Assembly (NCBI GenBank): GCA_003598085.1
Contig: QZKU01000034.1
Span: forward strand, 1-32,418
From: Candidatus Abyssobacteria bacterium SURF_5
GTDB taxonomy: Bacteria; Abyssobacteria; SURF-5
Length of the DNA: 32,418 nt
Reading direction: 5' to 3'
The position numbers and the translations under genes were made by a program. Under the pieces are notes generated by a model. It was not told the origin of the DNA and ran no database searches. It saw nothing but the letters and a program-made list of their open reading frames with translations. Of the stretch, positions 8,676 through 16,246 are shown one piece after another (the first letter of the stretch is position 1; each line of letters opens with the position of its first letter).

Positions 8676-10489
8676 AATTGTACAATCTCATCAAAGATCT
8701 TTTTGATTTCAATATCAATGTCTCGTGCATCAGCATTTAACCTGTTTAGGTCTTCAATAATCGCGCGAATATCTCTCATTCGCTCGTTGTCTATGGTGGA
8801 CAGGTAACGCGAAGGCGACAGGTTGTAGTCGTTCTTTTCGGCCTCTTCGTTTGTGATTGCCCTTACGAAGCCATCTTGAGGCTTTGCTTTCAGGAAGGCG
8901 TCAGCAATCTTCTTAACTGCTTCGTCGGGCAGATAATTCTTCGGTGAACCTTTCAGAAATTCCTGGCTGGCATTTATCAGGGTAATTTTGCCCTTGCGTT
9001 CTTTCGGCTTGTTCTTCCGCAGGACAATGATAATGCCGGCAGCGGTCGTGTTATAGAAGAGATTATCCGGCAGCAGGATTACTCCATCAATAAGGTCCCG
9101 TTCCACAAACCACCTGCGGATATTTCGCTCCTTGTCCTCATGCTTGCTGCCGCTGCCGCGCGTCACCGCGCCGGTATCGAGAACTATGGCGGCTCTCCCG
9201 GTTTCCTTCATTGTCGCCAGAGTATGCTGCAGCCATGCCCAATCGCCCTTGCTCGTGGTGACGCCGCCCTGCTCTTCAAAACGCTCAAAGGGGTCATCTT
9301 CATAAACATCCGGCCTGAACGGCTGGTTCCACATGGGATTCGCCACCACGACATCGAATTTTTTCAGCCGGGTGTCGCTGTCCTTGAATTTCGGATTCCG
9401 CATGGAGTCGCCGCGCACAACTTCACCCTCCATGTCATGAATGATCTTGTTCATGCATGCGATAGCGTAGCTTGAGCCGGTAAACTCCTGCCCGTAGAGA
9501 CGGAGCGGGACCTTTGAGAGCGGATCGAGGCGGCGAGAGACAAGCTGTAACTTGATAAGCAATCCATACGAGCCGCACGCGTAATCGTAGCACTCTTCGC
9601 CGGGACGCGGGCGCATGATTTCGGCGATGAGAAAACCGACCTCGGTAGGAGTGAAGAACTCTCCCGCGCTCTGCCCCTGTCCTTCGGCGAATTTCCGCAA
9701 AAGATACTCATAGCAGCGCCCGAGGAAATCCGGCTCAACATCGTGCAAGCCGAGCCGGTAACGAGGATCGGAAAAGGTCTGAATTACTCCGCTCAAGGCG
9801 GCATCGCTGATTTCACGTTCGCCGTTCCGGGTCTCGTTGTAGTCCACAATATCTATTACCCCGGCGAGAGACGGATTATGTTTCACAATGGCGCGGATGG
9901 TCGTGGTAAGCTGCTCGCCAAGCGATTTCGGTTCCTTGTCTTTCGGCCATTCGAAGGGAACGCGTCTGCTCACGACCGGCCAGCGGGCTTCGGGGGGCAG
10001 ATAAAAACGAACAAGAGAATGGTCGGCTTCCAGAATCTCATGGGCCGTCTTCTCATCGCCGAACCTCTCAACAAGCCGCTGGATTTCATCATCGAAAACG
10101 TCGGACAGCCGCTTGATGAAGAGCAAGGGGAGAATATAGTCTTTGAATTTCGGAGCGTCCTTTTCCCCACGTATTGAGCAAGCCGCATCCCACAGCATCT
10201 GTTCCATGCTCTTGTTGCCGAGGACCTTGCTCTTGGCGACGCCGCGCCTGCGACGAGGCAAAGCTTTCACCGCTGATTCCTCTTTCTGTTCATCCCCGAA
10301 CAAGTCATTCTCATCCATCAGCTTCTGAATGGCCTCCATTTGCGCCCTTTGCGGCTTTACGTTCCCTGACTCCCATCTGTTAACCGTTGCAAATGAAACA
10401 TTTAGAAGCGAAGCAAGCTGCTCCTGACTTAGATTCAACCTTTGCCGGAGCTCGCGAATCATTTCACTGAAAGCTTTTGCCTTTTCCAT
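8672..10489 (-). CDS. hsdM: Type I DNA methyltransferase subunit HsdM fused to an N-terminal XRE-type HTH
   Basis: An adenine-N6 methyltransferase subunit of 605 aa. Residues 8-45 form an XRE/Cro-type helix-turn-helix ([20 protein letters not shown], then RWESG), joined by a basic linker ([13 protein letters not shown], about 76-88) to the HsdM helical bundle (95-260) and the catalytic domain. Motif X is GEFFTPTEV (276-284), motif I is YDYACGSYG (301-309) and motif IV is NPMW (384-387). Motifs I and IV differ from the textbook DPACGSGG and NPPF/Y, although the fold context is complete. The HTH resembles controller proteins and suggests autoregulation of the operon promoter directly upstream. 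The start codon is only about 2 bases from the predicted transcription start. First gene of the hsdM-hsdS-hsdR-YgjP unit. Confidence 0.93.
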   Translation of the reverse strand: MEKAKAFSEMIRELRQRLNLSQEQLASLLNVSFATVNRWESGNVKPQRAQMEAIQKLMDENDLFGDEQKEESAVKALPRRRRGVAKSKVLGNKSMEQMLWDAACSIRGEKDAPKFKDYILPLLFIKRLSDVFDDEIQRLVERFGDEKTAHEILEADHSLVRFYLPPEARWPVVSRRVPFEWPKDKEPKSLGEQLTTTIRAIVKHNPSLAGVIDIVDYNETRNGEREISDAALSGVIQTFSDPRYRLGLHDVEPDFLGRCYEYLLRKFAEGQGQSAGEFFTPTEVGFLIAEIMRPRPGEECYDYACGSYGLLIKLQLVSRRLDPLSKVPLRLYGQEFTGSSYAIACMNKIIHDMEGEVVRGDSMRNPKFKDSDTRLKKFDVVVANPMWNQPFRPDVYEDDPFERFEEQGGVTTSKGDWAWLQHTLATMKETGRAAIVLDTGAVTRGSGSKHEDKERNIRRWFVERDLIDGVILLPDNLFYNTTAAGIIIVLRKNKPKERKGKITLINASQEFLKGSPKNYLPDEAVKKIADAFLKAKPQDGFVRAITNEEAEKNDYNLSPSRYLSTIDNERMRDIRAIIEDLNRLNADARDIDIEIKKIFDEIVQL

Positions 10490-10497
10490 GATTATGC

Positions 10498-10526
10498 AGT
10501 ATATGCTATAACAAACATAATGTCAA
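10498..10526 (-). promoter_or_regulatory. Promoter of the hsdM operon, probably giving a (nearly) leaderless mRNA
   Basis: Read on the minus strand, TTGACA (10526-10521) and TATACT (10503-10498) are separated by 17 bases, a near-consensus sigma70 promoter. Transcription should start near 10491, and the hsdM ATG is at 10489-10487, leaving almost no 5' leader. A weak dyad TATG-N10-CATA (10502-10519) fills the spacer and could be the operator for the HTH fused to HsdM; this is inference. Confidence 0.75.
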
Positions 10527-10590
10527 GGGAACCCTCCTTACACGTTCCTCCTGCTAACCTGTTTACGAGAGGCTAGGAAAGCAGAAAAGA

Positions 10591-10881
10591 TTACCTTTGC
10601 TTGTAAGGCTTCTGCAATTCCTGCAATTTCTTTTCTGTTTCTTTAGCGATACAATCTAACTCGTGTTTAAATCTATCTATCTGGTACTGTAACTCCTTCA
10701 AATTCACGCAACTTGGGGAAATTAACTTGGCATCCAATCCATCAATACTGGATGTTAGTGCTTCGATAAACATATGAACCGTTTTGTACTCTCCATTCGG
10801 TCCGGTCGGAATAATCACTCCCAGCAATCTTCCACCGTCTTTTCCCACAACGACAGGAGGTTTCTTCTTTTGCTTTTTCAT
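10591..10881 (-). CDS. Small hypothetical protein, charged, C-terminal coiled-coil-like
   Basis: A 96-aa protein not recognised. The start was chosen at the ATG at 10881 (MKKQKKK) because a strong GGAGGGGG lies about 5-7 bases upstream; a longer frame to 10923 has no such site. It has a basic N-terminus, a short beta-like stretch (GRLLGVIIPTGPNGEYKTVH, then MFIEAL) and a C-terminal helix rich in E, K and L (ELQYQIDRFKHELDCIAKET) that looks coiled-coil forming. No signal peptide or membrane segment is seen. It lies about 100 bases upstream of hsdM on the same strand but ends before the hsdM promoter, so it is probably a separate unit. Confidence 0.6.
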   Translation of the reverse strand: MKKQKKKPPVVVGKDGGRLLGVIIPTGPNGEYKTVHMFIEALTSSIDGLDAKLISPSCVNLKELQYQIDRFKHELDCIAKETEKKLQELQKPYKQR

Positions 10882-11007
10882 GTATTCCCCCTCCAGTTTG
10901 AAGATCTCCAGAATGTCTATCATGGCAGCTGTTGCTAATCACATCCTAATTCATGTAAAAGGTTCAATTATCCCTCATCCTCACCCTTTTGCTTGATGCG
11001 CGTATTT

Positions 11008-11373
11008 CTATTTCATCTTTAAAACGAGGCGATTTTCTGAGCGCTCGAATTCCTTGTACCTACGCAACCTGTTTAAAGCAGCAAAGCCACCCGCTGCAAC
11101 ACCTATGGAAGTAGCGGCGATTGCCGCGGGTAGTCCTAGGATTCCAACAGTTGTACCACCGACTAATGCTGCTACCGGTGCTGCAGTTCCGGCGCTGGAG
11201 ATGACGATTGCTATCGCAATGGCAATAGCTCCACCAGCAATTAACCAAGCTACTTTCCCAGTAGCTCGTATGCGGATGACTTTGTCTTTAAGGCTGCCTT
11301 CAATGATAATGGTGCTCACTTTTTCCTTGAGCGCTTGTCCAAGATCCTTCTCTGTCGTCACCGTCTTTTCCAT
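11008..11373 (-). CDS. Small two-helix, glycine/alanine-rich membrane protein of unknown function
   Basis: A 121-aa protein with a soluble N-terminal part (residues 1-40) followed by two hydrophobic segments (about 42-70, and 72-96 with GG, GxxxG-like and AAxxA spacing) and a short basic tail (RLRRYKEFERSEN). The Gly/Ala spacing resembles glycine-zipper membrane hairpins. A good ribosome-binding site (AGAGGAGAC) precedes the ATG at 11373. It sits upstream of the other small gene on the same strand, 84 bases away from its longest frame. No family is recognised. It could be a small pore or membrane anchor, but I see nothing that proves a function. Confidence 0.6.
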   Translation of the reverse strand: MEKTVTTEKDLGQALKEKVSTIIIEGSLKDKVIRIRATGKVAWLIAGGAIAIAIAIVISSAGTAAPVAALVGGTTVGILGLPAAIAATSIGVAAGGFAALNRLRRYKEFERSENRLVLKMK

Positions 11374-11417
11374 GGTAGTCTCCTCTGGTCCCTTCCTTTT
11401 AGGCTAAGGAGCCCTCA

Positions 11418-11609
11418 TCATAACTCCAACGTAATTTTTATTTTTCCGGTGAATTCAAGCAGTGGCAGCATCAGGCTCTGATAATTGGGAAGGACGTTTT
11501 TCTGCTCCTCATCATTTTCCGGGAGGTCGCCCAGTGCGATGACATCATACCACTGAGTGTGAAGAAAATCAATCGCAATGCAGACCACAGGTGACAGTCT
11601 ACGGTCCAC
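11418..11609 (-). pseudogene. Possible gene remnant with a Mrr-N-terminus-like end
   Basis: A 63-codon frame whose end reads LPNYQSLMLPLLEFTGK and then stops. This resembles the winged-helix start of Mrr-type restriction proteins (P-x-Y/F-Q-S-L-M-L-P-x-L), but nothing of the nuclease domain follows downstream and the N-terminal half is not recognisable. No ribosome-binding site is seen. It may be a decayed fragment in a defence island or a chance frame. Confidence 0.22.
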
Positions 11610-11701
11610 AGGGAATCAAACAAAAAGGCGGAACGAGAAGGATAGTCTGGAGGGAGGAGTCGGGAGACTGGGGTGAAAATGGGTTCAAGGTCCAAGGCAT
11701 G

Positions 11702-11721
11702 CCCCGGACCCCGATCCGGGG
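11702..11721. repeat. GC-rich hairpin repeat
   Basis: CCCCGGA (11702-11708), a 6-base loop, then TCCGGGG (11715-11721). It is embedded in ggttcaaggtcc...ggttcaaggtct direct repeats (about 11682-11732). Confidence 0.7.
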
Positions 11722-11811
11722 TTCAAGGTCTGAAGATAAGAGAGATTCTTCGCGGTCGCTCAGAATGACACGCGGGGCGGGCGTTTCCGATAAAGCAGAG
11801 GTTAGTGCGTA

Positions 11812-11928
11812 TTTTCGTGTCGTTTCGTGCGCTTTCGTGGCGAACAGTCTTCGTCTTCTTTGTGCCTTTGTGTCTTGGTGGTTAGATTTCGTCTTTCCTC
11901 CGTGGGTCTCAGTGGCCTCCGTGGTGAG
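11812..11928. repeat. Cluster of degenerate T/G-rich spacer repeats
   Basis: Three related low-complexity units follow each other: ttttcgtgtcgtttcgtgcg... (11812-11840), tttgtgcctttgtgtcttgg... (11859-11887) and cctccgtgggtctcagtggc... (11898-11928). Units of this style recur in the window's other spacers (29771-29824 and 31033-31086). Confidence 0.55.
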
Positions 11929-11934
11929 AAATTA

Positions 11935-11967
11935 GTTCAAGGTTCAATGTTCAAGGTTCAAAGTTGA
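11935..11967. repeat. Tandem 'gttcaaggttcaa' repeat
   Basis: Four successive GTTCAA-type units (gttcaaggttcaatgttcaa, then ggttcaaag). Similar words occur at 11682-11698 and 12050-12077. Confidence 0.7.
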
Positions 11968-11982
11968 GGAGAGATCCTTCCC

Positions 11983-11997
11983 CCCGCGAGGCGCGGG
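11983..11997. repeat. Short perfect hairpin CCCGCG/CGCGGG
   Basis: CCCGCG (11983-11988), loop AGG, CGCGGG (11992-11997). It is flanked by CTTCC and GAAG, which can extend the stem imperfectly. Confidence 0.6.
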
Positions 11998-12049
11998 AAG
12001 ATAAAAAAACACAGGCGAGACGCCTATGCTACCGGAAAAAAGAGTTCCA

Positions 12050-12077
12050 GGTTCAAAGTTTTCGGTTCAAAGTTTTC
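12050..12077. repeat. 14-bp tandem duplication
   Basis: GGTTCAAAGTTTTC occurs twice in a row (12050-12063 and 12064-12077), followed by a partial third copy (GGTTA). Confidence 0.85.
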
Positions 12078-12395
12078 GGTTAGAAAGCGGGGTCAGTAGA
12101 AAGCCGAAAGCATGCACCGCAATATACTGTGTATGTGTGCAATGCCGACCACAAGCTTGTACCGAACGTACTCCACACAAAGCCGGTTGTGTTTCATAAA
12201 TTGCAGTTTTTGATATGCAAAGGGGTTTATGTTGAATTAGAGTATTGCTGAATCTCTTTTCAACACCGGCAGCATCAGATGAAATAAGTGATTTCCTTTT
12301 CCCCATTCTTCCTCTTGCTCTCGCAGCGCCATCAGTAATCCGTCTTGCGCAGTCTCACGCTGTCATGCGCGTTCCCAAACGCAACTGATTAATTT

Positions 12396-12415
12396 GCGTT
12401 CATTCGCGTTCATTC
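12396..12415. repeat. 10-bp tandem duplication
   Basis: GCGTTCATTC occurs twice in tandem (12396-12405, 12406-12415), followed by GCGGTTCC. Confidence 0.85.
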
Positions 12416-12463
12416 GCGGTTCCTTATCTTCTTTGAGATAGCATGGCCGCGTCAATTTCTCGC

Positions 12464-14341
12464 CTATGTTGTAATTATCACCTCATACCGCACGGTGTAC
12501 TGGCCGAGCAGCGAATTGATCTCGTTGCGCAGCTTCTCTATCGATGCGCCGGCTGCAGGCTTGACGGTCACAATGGCCAGCGTGCCGTGCACCTTGTCCT
12601 CTTTCACAACGACATCCACCGACTGCGCCAAATCTTTTATCGCCTGCAAATCCGCCTGGAACACGTCCTTAATCGCGTCATACCGCAGCGCCGGCTTGAA
12701 AATCTTGCCGACGCCTGTCAGCGGCATCGTATCGATGACCTTGATTTTCTTCGGCATCGCCGCCCGCTCGACGATATGCTCGCGGCAAAAGTTCTCGATT
12801 TCCGCCGCCTCAAGTTTTGCGCCCGGCTTCGGCACGACATACGCCACCGGCACCTCGCCTGCGTGCTTGTCCGGCCGTCCGACCGCTGCCGCAAGCGCGA
12901 CATCATCGATCTTGTAGAGTACCTCTTCGATAACCGCCGGATCGATGTTGTGGCCGCCGCGAATGATAAGCTCCTTCTTCCGCCCGGTCAGCCACAGGTA
13001 CTCGTCCTTGTCCATGCGGCCCATATCGCCGGTATTGAGCCAGCCGCCGGGCAGCCAGGCGCCCTTGTTATGCGCCTCCTCGACGTACCCCTTGAACACG
13101 TTCGGGCCGCGCACCGCGACCACGCCGATCTCGTCGGTCTTGCAATCGCGCACATAGCTGCCGTTCTCGTCGAGGACGACCGTCTTCATCTCCTGGTACG
13201 GAATGCGCAGGCCGACCGAGCCGATTTTTCGCTCGCCGTCACGGGGGTTATTCGACGAGACAACTGTCCCCTCCGTGAGTCCGTAGCCTTCGAGCAGTTT
13301 CAAGCCTGTCCTCTTCTCGAATTCGCGGAACACCTGCACCGACAGCGGCGCGGCGCCGCACATCGCGTAGCGCAGCGACGAGAGGTCGATCCCGTCGTTC
13401 GGGATGTCGAGCAGCATCGAGAGCACGGTCGGCACGGTCATGAACGAATTGACGCGATATTTTTGCGCGATCTTGAAGAAATTCCTGATAATGCCGGGAT
13501 CGCGGTAGCCGGTCGGGCTCAGCATCACGACCGACGCGCCCACCGAGAACGGCGCCAAGCCCGTCAATAACGGAGCGTTTGCGTGGAACAGCGGCAGTCC
13601 GAACATCATCGTTGTGCCGCGCGCCATGTCGAGCCCCAGCGCACACACCACCGCCGAGAACATCTCGTTCATGTGCGTGCGCATCGCCAGCTTCGGCGTG
13701 CCGGTCGTCCCGCCTGTATGATACAGCGAACATACTTCATCAGCCTGGAATGAGCGTCCCGAATCGAGCTTGTCCGCGTTGTATTTTTCGATTACCTCAT
13801 CGAATCCATAGATGCCGTTCGCTTCGTCGGACGGTCCCATCACCCTGATGATTGCCTCGAGTGTGGGCACTTCCTTTCGGATCGCCTCGACCTTCTGCCA
13901 GATGTCGGAGCCGGGATACTCGCCGAGCGTAATGAGCGCCTTCGATTTCGCCGAGTTCATGATATCCCGTATCTGCGCCGGCTCGAGCATCGGATTGATC
14001 GGGTTGACAATGCCGGCGGCTTCGCCACCCCATATGGCGAAATGAGTGTGCGGCAGGTTCGGCAGAATGAACGTGGTGACGTCTCGCGGCCGAATTCCCA
14101 GATCGTTCAGCAGATTCGCGGTCTGCGTTATGCGTCCGAGAAACTCGCGGTAGGTAATCGGCATCGGGGATTCCCACGTCTCGCCGGACATCAGGAAATA
14201 CAGAGCGACCGTGTCGAGATTATCCTGCGCCCCCCTCTGAATCAGCTCGTATGTGCTGTTTGTCGTTACTCGCTCACGGAGCGGAACTTTCTCGATGTTC
14301 TTGATATCTTCAATGTTGCGAATGACAATCTGTTCTTGCAT
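12464..14341 (-). CDS. Acyl-CoA synthetase, AMP-forming (ANL superfamily)
   Basis: An adenylate-forming enzyme that activates a carboxylic acid with ATP to acyl-AMP and then to acyl-CoA. The start is placed at the ATG at 14341 (MQEQIV), 8 bases after GGGGAG; a start nine codons upstream is less well supported. This gives 625 aa. P-loop YHTGGTTGTPK is at about 207-217, motif GYGLTEG at 352-358, GWLNTGD at 433-439, the hinge region GRKKELIIRGGHNIDP at 453-468, and the catalytic lysine at about 546 (TGVGKIFKP). A C-terminal extension of about 75 residues follows the lysine. The layout is close to medium- or long-chain acyl-CoA synthetases, but the substrate cannot be read from sequence. It is transcribed alone, divergently from queD. 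Confidence 0.93.
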   Translation of the reverse strand: MQEQIVIRNIEDIKNIEKVPLRERVTTNSTYELIQRGAQDNLDTVALYFLMSGETWESPMPITYREFLGRITQTANLLNDLGIRPRDVTTFILPNLPHTHFAIWGGEAAGIVNPINPMLEPAQIRDIMNSAKSKALITLGEYPGSDIWQKVEAIRKEVPTLEAIIRVMGPSDEANGIYGFDEVIEKYNADKLDSGRSFQADEVCSLYHTGGTTGTPKLAMRTHMNEMFSAVVCALGLDMARGTTMMFGLPLFHANAPLLTGLAPFSVGASVVMLSPTGYRDPGIIRNFFKIAQKYRVNSFMTVPTVLSMLLDIPNDGIDLSSLRYAMCGAAPLSVQVFREFEKRTGLKLLEGYGLTEGTVVSSNNPRDGERKIGSVGLRIPYQEMKTVVLDENGSYVRDCKTDEIGVVAVRGPNVFKGYVEEAHNKGAWLPGGWLNTGDMGRMDKDEYLWLTGRKKELIIRGGHNIDPAVIEEVLYKIDDVALAAAVGRPDKHAGEVPVAYVVPKPGAKLEAAEIENFCREHIVERAAMPKKIKVIDTMPLTGVGKIFKPALRYDAIKDVFQADLQAIKDLAQSVDVVVKEDKVHGTLAIVTVKPAAGASIEKLRNEINSLLGQYTVRYEVIITT

Positions 14342-14379
14342 ATTTCTTGCTCCCCATAAATTGCCCAAAAAGCGGCATT

Positions 14380-14408
14380 ATCCTATGTCATGCGGGGGGA
14401 TAAGTCAA
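14380..14408 (-). promoter_or_regulatory. Promoter of the acyl-CoA synthetase gene
   Basis: On the minus strand TTGACT (14408-14403) and TAGGAT (14385-14380) are 17 bases apart. This leaves a leader of about 30 bases with the GGGGAG site before the ATG. Confidence 0.55.
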
Positions 14409-14453
14409 GCGTCCAGACAGGGCAAGATCCTGCTTCCTTTACCGGTCACACTG

Positions 14454-14482
14454 TTGAACGTCCCCCCCGCCTGTGCTACAAT
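14454..14482 (+). promoter_or_regulatory. Promoter of the queD-queE-queC-folE2 operon
   Basis: TTGAAC (14454-14459) and TACAAT (14477-14482) with a 17-base spacer. It sits about 44 bases upstream of the queD ATG. The leader is too short for a preQ1 riboswitch and none is seen. Confidence 0.7.
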
Positions 14483-14525
14483 TGAAATTGACTGAAACAC
14501 CGGAAAAAAGCAAAAAGGCCAAAGG

Positions 14526-14894
14526 ATGTACGAGCTTACCATCAAGACCACCTTCTCCGCCGCCCACAGTTTGCGCGATTACGAGGGCCCGTGCAGCAAG
14601 GTGCACGGGCATAACTGGGTGGTCGAGGTGATTGTTTCCGGAGAAAACCTCCAGCCGAACGGCATTCTCATCGATTTTGGCGAGGTGAAAGAGGCCGCTT
14701 CCGAGGTGCTTGCGCGCCTCGATCACGCGAATCTCAACGAGGTCCCGCCGTTCGACCGGCTCAACCCGAGTTCGGAAAACCTCGCCCGCTGGATTTTCGA
14801 AGAGGTCGGGAAGCGGGTGAACTCGAAAGAGCTGAGGGTTTCACGCGTGAATATTCGAGAAGCTGAAACATCCTGCGCCAGTTATTTCTTATAG
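14526..14894 (+). CDS. queD: 6-carboxy-5,6,7,8-tetrahydropterin synthase QueD
   Basis: Converts 7,8-dihydroneopterin triphosphate to 6-carboxytetrahydropterin, the second step towards preQ0 (queuosine and related 7-deazapurines). It is 122 aa, full length. The zinc ligands H14 (SAAH), H27 and H29 are seen in CSKVHGHNW, which also carries the catalytic Cys23. D66-H67 (DHANLNE) and E113 complete the active site. AAAGG (14514-14518) is 7 bases before the ATG. The queE ATG follows the stop directly with no gap, which suggests tight coupling. First gene of a four-gene pathway operon. Confidence 0.97.
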   Translation: MYELTIKTTFSAAHSLRDYEGPCSKVHGHNWVVEVIVSGENLQPNGILIDFGEVKEAASEVLARLDHANLNEVPPFDRLNPSSENLARWIFEEVGKRVNSKELRVSRVNIREAETSCASYFL

Positions 14895-15548
14895 ATGTCC
14901 CTGAAAATCAACGAAATTTTCTTCAGCATACAAGGCGAGGCGCGCTACGCAGGTTTCCCCTGCGCCTTCGTCCGGCTTACCGGCTGCAACCTTCGCTGCG
15001 CCTACTGCGACACGCGGTATGCATATGACGAAGGCCGCGAGATGAGCCTCGACCAGATTCAGCGAGCCCTCGGGCGGTATCCTGCGCGTCTGGTAGAGAT
15101 CACCGGCGGCGAACCGCTCCTTCAGGCGGAGACGCCCCAACTCATCACCAGGCTCGCCGATGACGGATACACGGTTCTGCTCGAAACCAACGGGACCGTC
15201 TCGATCGAAGCCGTGGATAGCCGGGCAGTGATCATCATGGACATCAAGTGCCCCGACAGCGGCATGGCCGACCGGACGCTCTGGGAAAATATCGATATCC
15301 TGAAGCCGGCCGACGAGGTGAAATTTGTAATTGGAAGCCGCGCCGATTATACTTGGGCGCTCGACGTGATCGACCGGTACAGGCTGGCCGAGCGTCATGC
15401 GGTGATTCTTTCGCCCGCAGCCGGTATCCTCGAGCCGCGCGAGTTGGCGGAATGGATGCTCGCGTCGCCTGAGACGGCCCGCGGCAATATTCGCCTCCAG
15501 CTTCAACTGCATAAGCTGATTTGGCCTCACGTCGAGCGGGGAGTCTGA
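14895..15548 (+). CDS. queE: 7-carboxy-7-deazaguanine synthase QueE (radical SAM)
   Basis: A radical S-adenosylmethionine enzyme that rearranges 6-carboxytetrahydropterin into 7-carboxy-7-deazaguanine. It is 217 aa. The 4Fe-4S cluster motif C31-x3-C35-x2-C38 is in TGCNLRCAYCDT, with the SAM-binding stretch EITGGEPLLQ at about 73-82. The N-terminal FFSIQGEARYAGFPCAFVRL is typical of the family. Its ATG immediately abuts the queD TAG, and queC starts 3 bases after its stop. Confidence 0.97.
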   Translation: MSLKINEIFFSIQGEARYAGFPCAFVRLTGCNLRCAYCDTRYAYDEGREMSLDQIQRALGRYPARLVEITGGEPLLQAETPQLITRLADDGYTVLLETNGTVSIEAVDSRAVIIMDIKCPDSGMADRTLWENIDILKPADEVKFVIGSRADYTWALDVIDRYRLAERHAVILSPAAGILEPRELAEWMLASPETARGNIRLQLQLHKLIWPHVERGV

Positions 15549-15551
15549 TTT

Positions 15552-16229
15552 ATGTCCCGAGACTTGGCGATTGCGCTTGTGAGCGGCGGAATGGACAGTT
15601 GCGTCGCAGCGGCCGTAGCCGCCGTAGAATATGAACTCGCGCTTCTGCACGTTAATTACGGCCAGCGGACACAGCGGCGCGAGCTCCAGTCTTTCGAGGC
15701 CATTGCGCAGTTCTTCCAGGTTCGCCGGAAACTGATCGCCGACATCGGATATCTTAGCAAGATCGGTGGTTCGAGCCTCACCGACAAGACGATGCCGGTC
15801 GAACAGGCCGACTTGGATCGCCAAACGATCCCTTCGAGCTATGTCCCGTTTCGGAATACTCATTTTCTCGCGATCGGTGTCTCCTGGGCGGAGGTTATCG
15901 GCGCAACCAAAATTTTTATTGGAGCGGTCGAGCCGGACAGTTCCGGGTATCCCGATTGCCGCGAGGCGTTCTATACCGTGTTTAATGGATTGATTCGGGC
16001 CGGGACAAGACCGGAAACGAATGTGGAAGTGGTCGCTCCGCTGATCAAGCTGAAGAAGGCCGAGATCGTCAGGCTCGGCATGAAGCTCGGCGCTCCCTTG
16101 CATCTGACGTGGTCGTGCTATCAAAACGAGGACGTCCCGTGCGGCGAGTGCGACAGTTGCGCGCTCAGGGCCAAAGGATTTGAGCAGGCCGGAGTTGCCG
16201 ACCCGATCCTGGCGCCCGGGCGTAAATAG
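15552..16229 (+). CDS. queC: 7-cyano-7-deazaguanine (preQ0) synthase QueC
   Basis: An ATP-dependent enzyme that converts 7-carboxy-7-deazaguanine plus ammonia to preQ0. It is 225 aa. The PP-loop SGGMDSC is at residues 11-17, and the four zinc cysteines C189, C197, C200 and C203 are in CYQNEDVPCGECDSC. The middle region (YVPFRNTHFLAIGVSWAE) matches the family. It lies 3 bases after queE and 17 bases before folE2, so it is part of one transcript. Confidence 0.97.
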   Translation: MSRDLAIALVSGGMDSCVAAAVAAVEYELALLHVNYGQRTQRRELQSFEAIAQFFQVRRKLIADIGYLSKIGGSSLTDKTMPVEQADLDRQTIPSSYVPFRNTHFLAIGVSWAEVIGATKIFIGAVEPDSSGYPDCREAFYTVFNGLIRAGTRPETNVEVVAPLIKLKKAEIVRLGMKLGAPLHLTWSCYQNEDVPCGECDSCALRAKGFEQAGVADPILAPGRK

Positions 16230-16246
16230 AGAGGAAGAGAAATACC

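Larger units (their letters stand above)
11610..12463. other. Repeat-rich spacer without a supported gene
   Basis: About 850 bases with no convincing coding region. It is a patchwork of low-complexity or degenerate repeat units: a GC-rich hairpin (11702-11721), 'tttcgtg...' style units (11812-11840, 11859-11887, 11898-11928), 'ggttcaa' units (11935-11967 and 12050-12077), a short hairpin (11983-11997), a hairpin cacAGGCGagaCGCCTatg (about 12010-12028) and a tandem decamer (12396-12415). A 79-codon frame at 12067-12306 (minus) was not accepted as a gene. Confidence 0.7.

Noticed and set aside
12067-12306. 79-codon minus-strand frame in the repeat spacer
   Set aside because: No ribosome-binding site, no recognised family, and it begins and ends in repeat-rich DNA; coding is not supported.
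11610-12420. CRISPR array suspicion because of clustered repeats
   Set aside because: The repeats differ in sequence and length and lack regular spacers; no cas gene is seen.
12443-13570. 375-codon open frame opposite the acyl-CoA synthetase
   Set aside because: Composition is rich in H, R and A with no domain, antisense to a gene with all ANL motifs.
14369-14525. preQ1 riboswitch upstream of queD
   Set aside because: The leader after the predicted promoter is only about 35 bases and shows no preQ1 aptamer pattern.
14889-16124. 411-codon frame opposite queE and queC
   Set aside because: Antisense to two intact pathway enzymes; no domain or ribosome-binding site.
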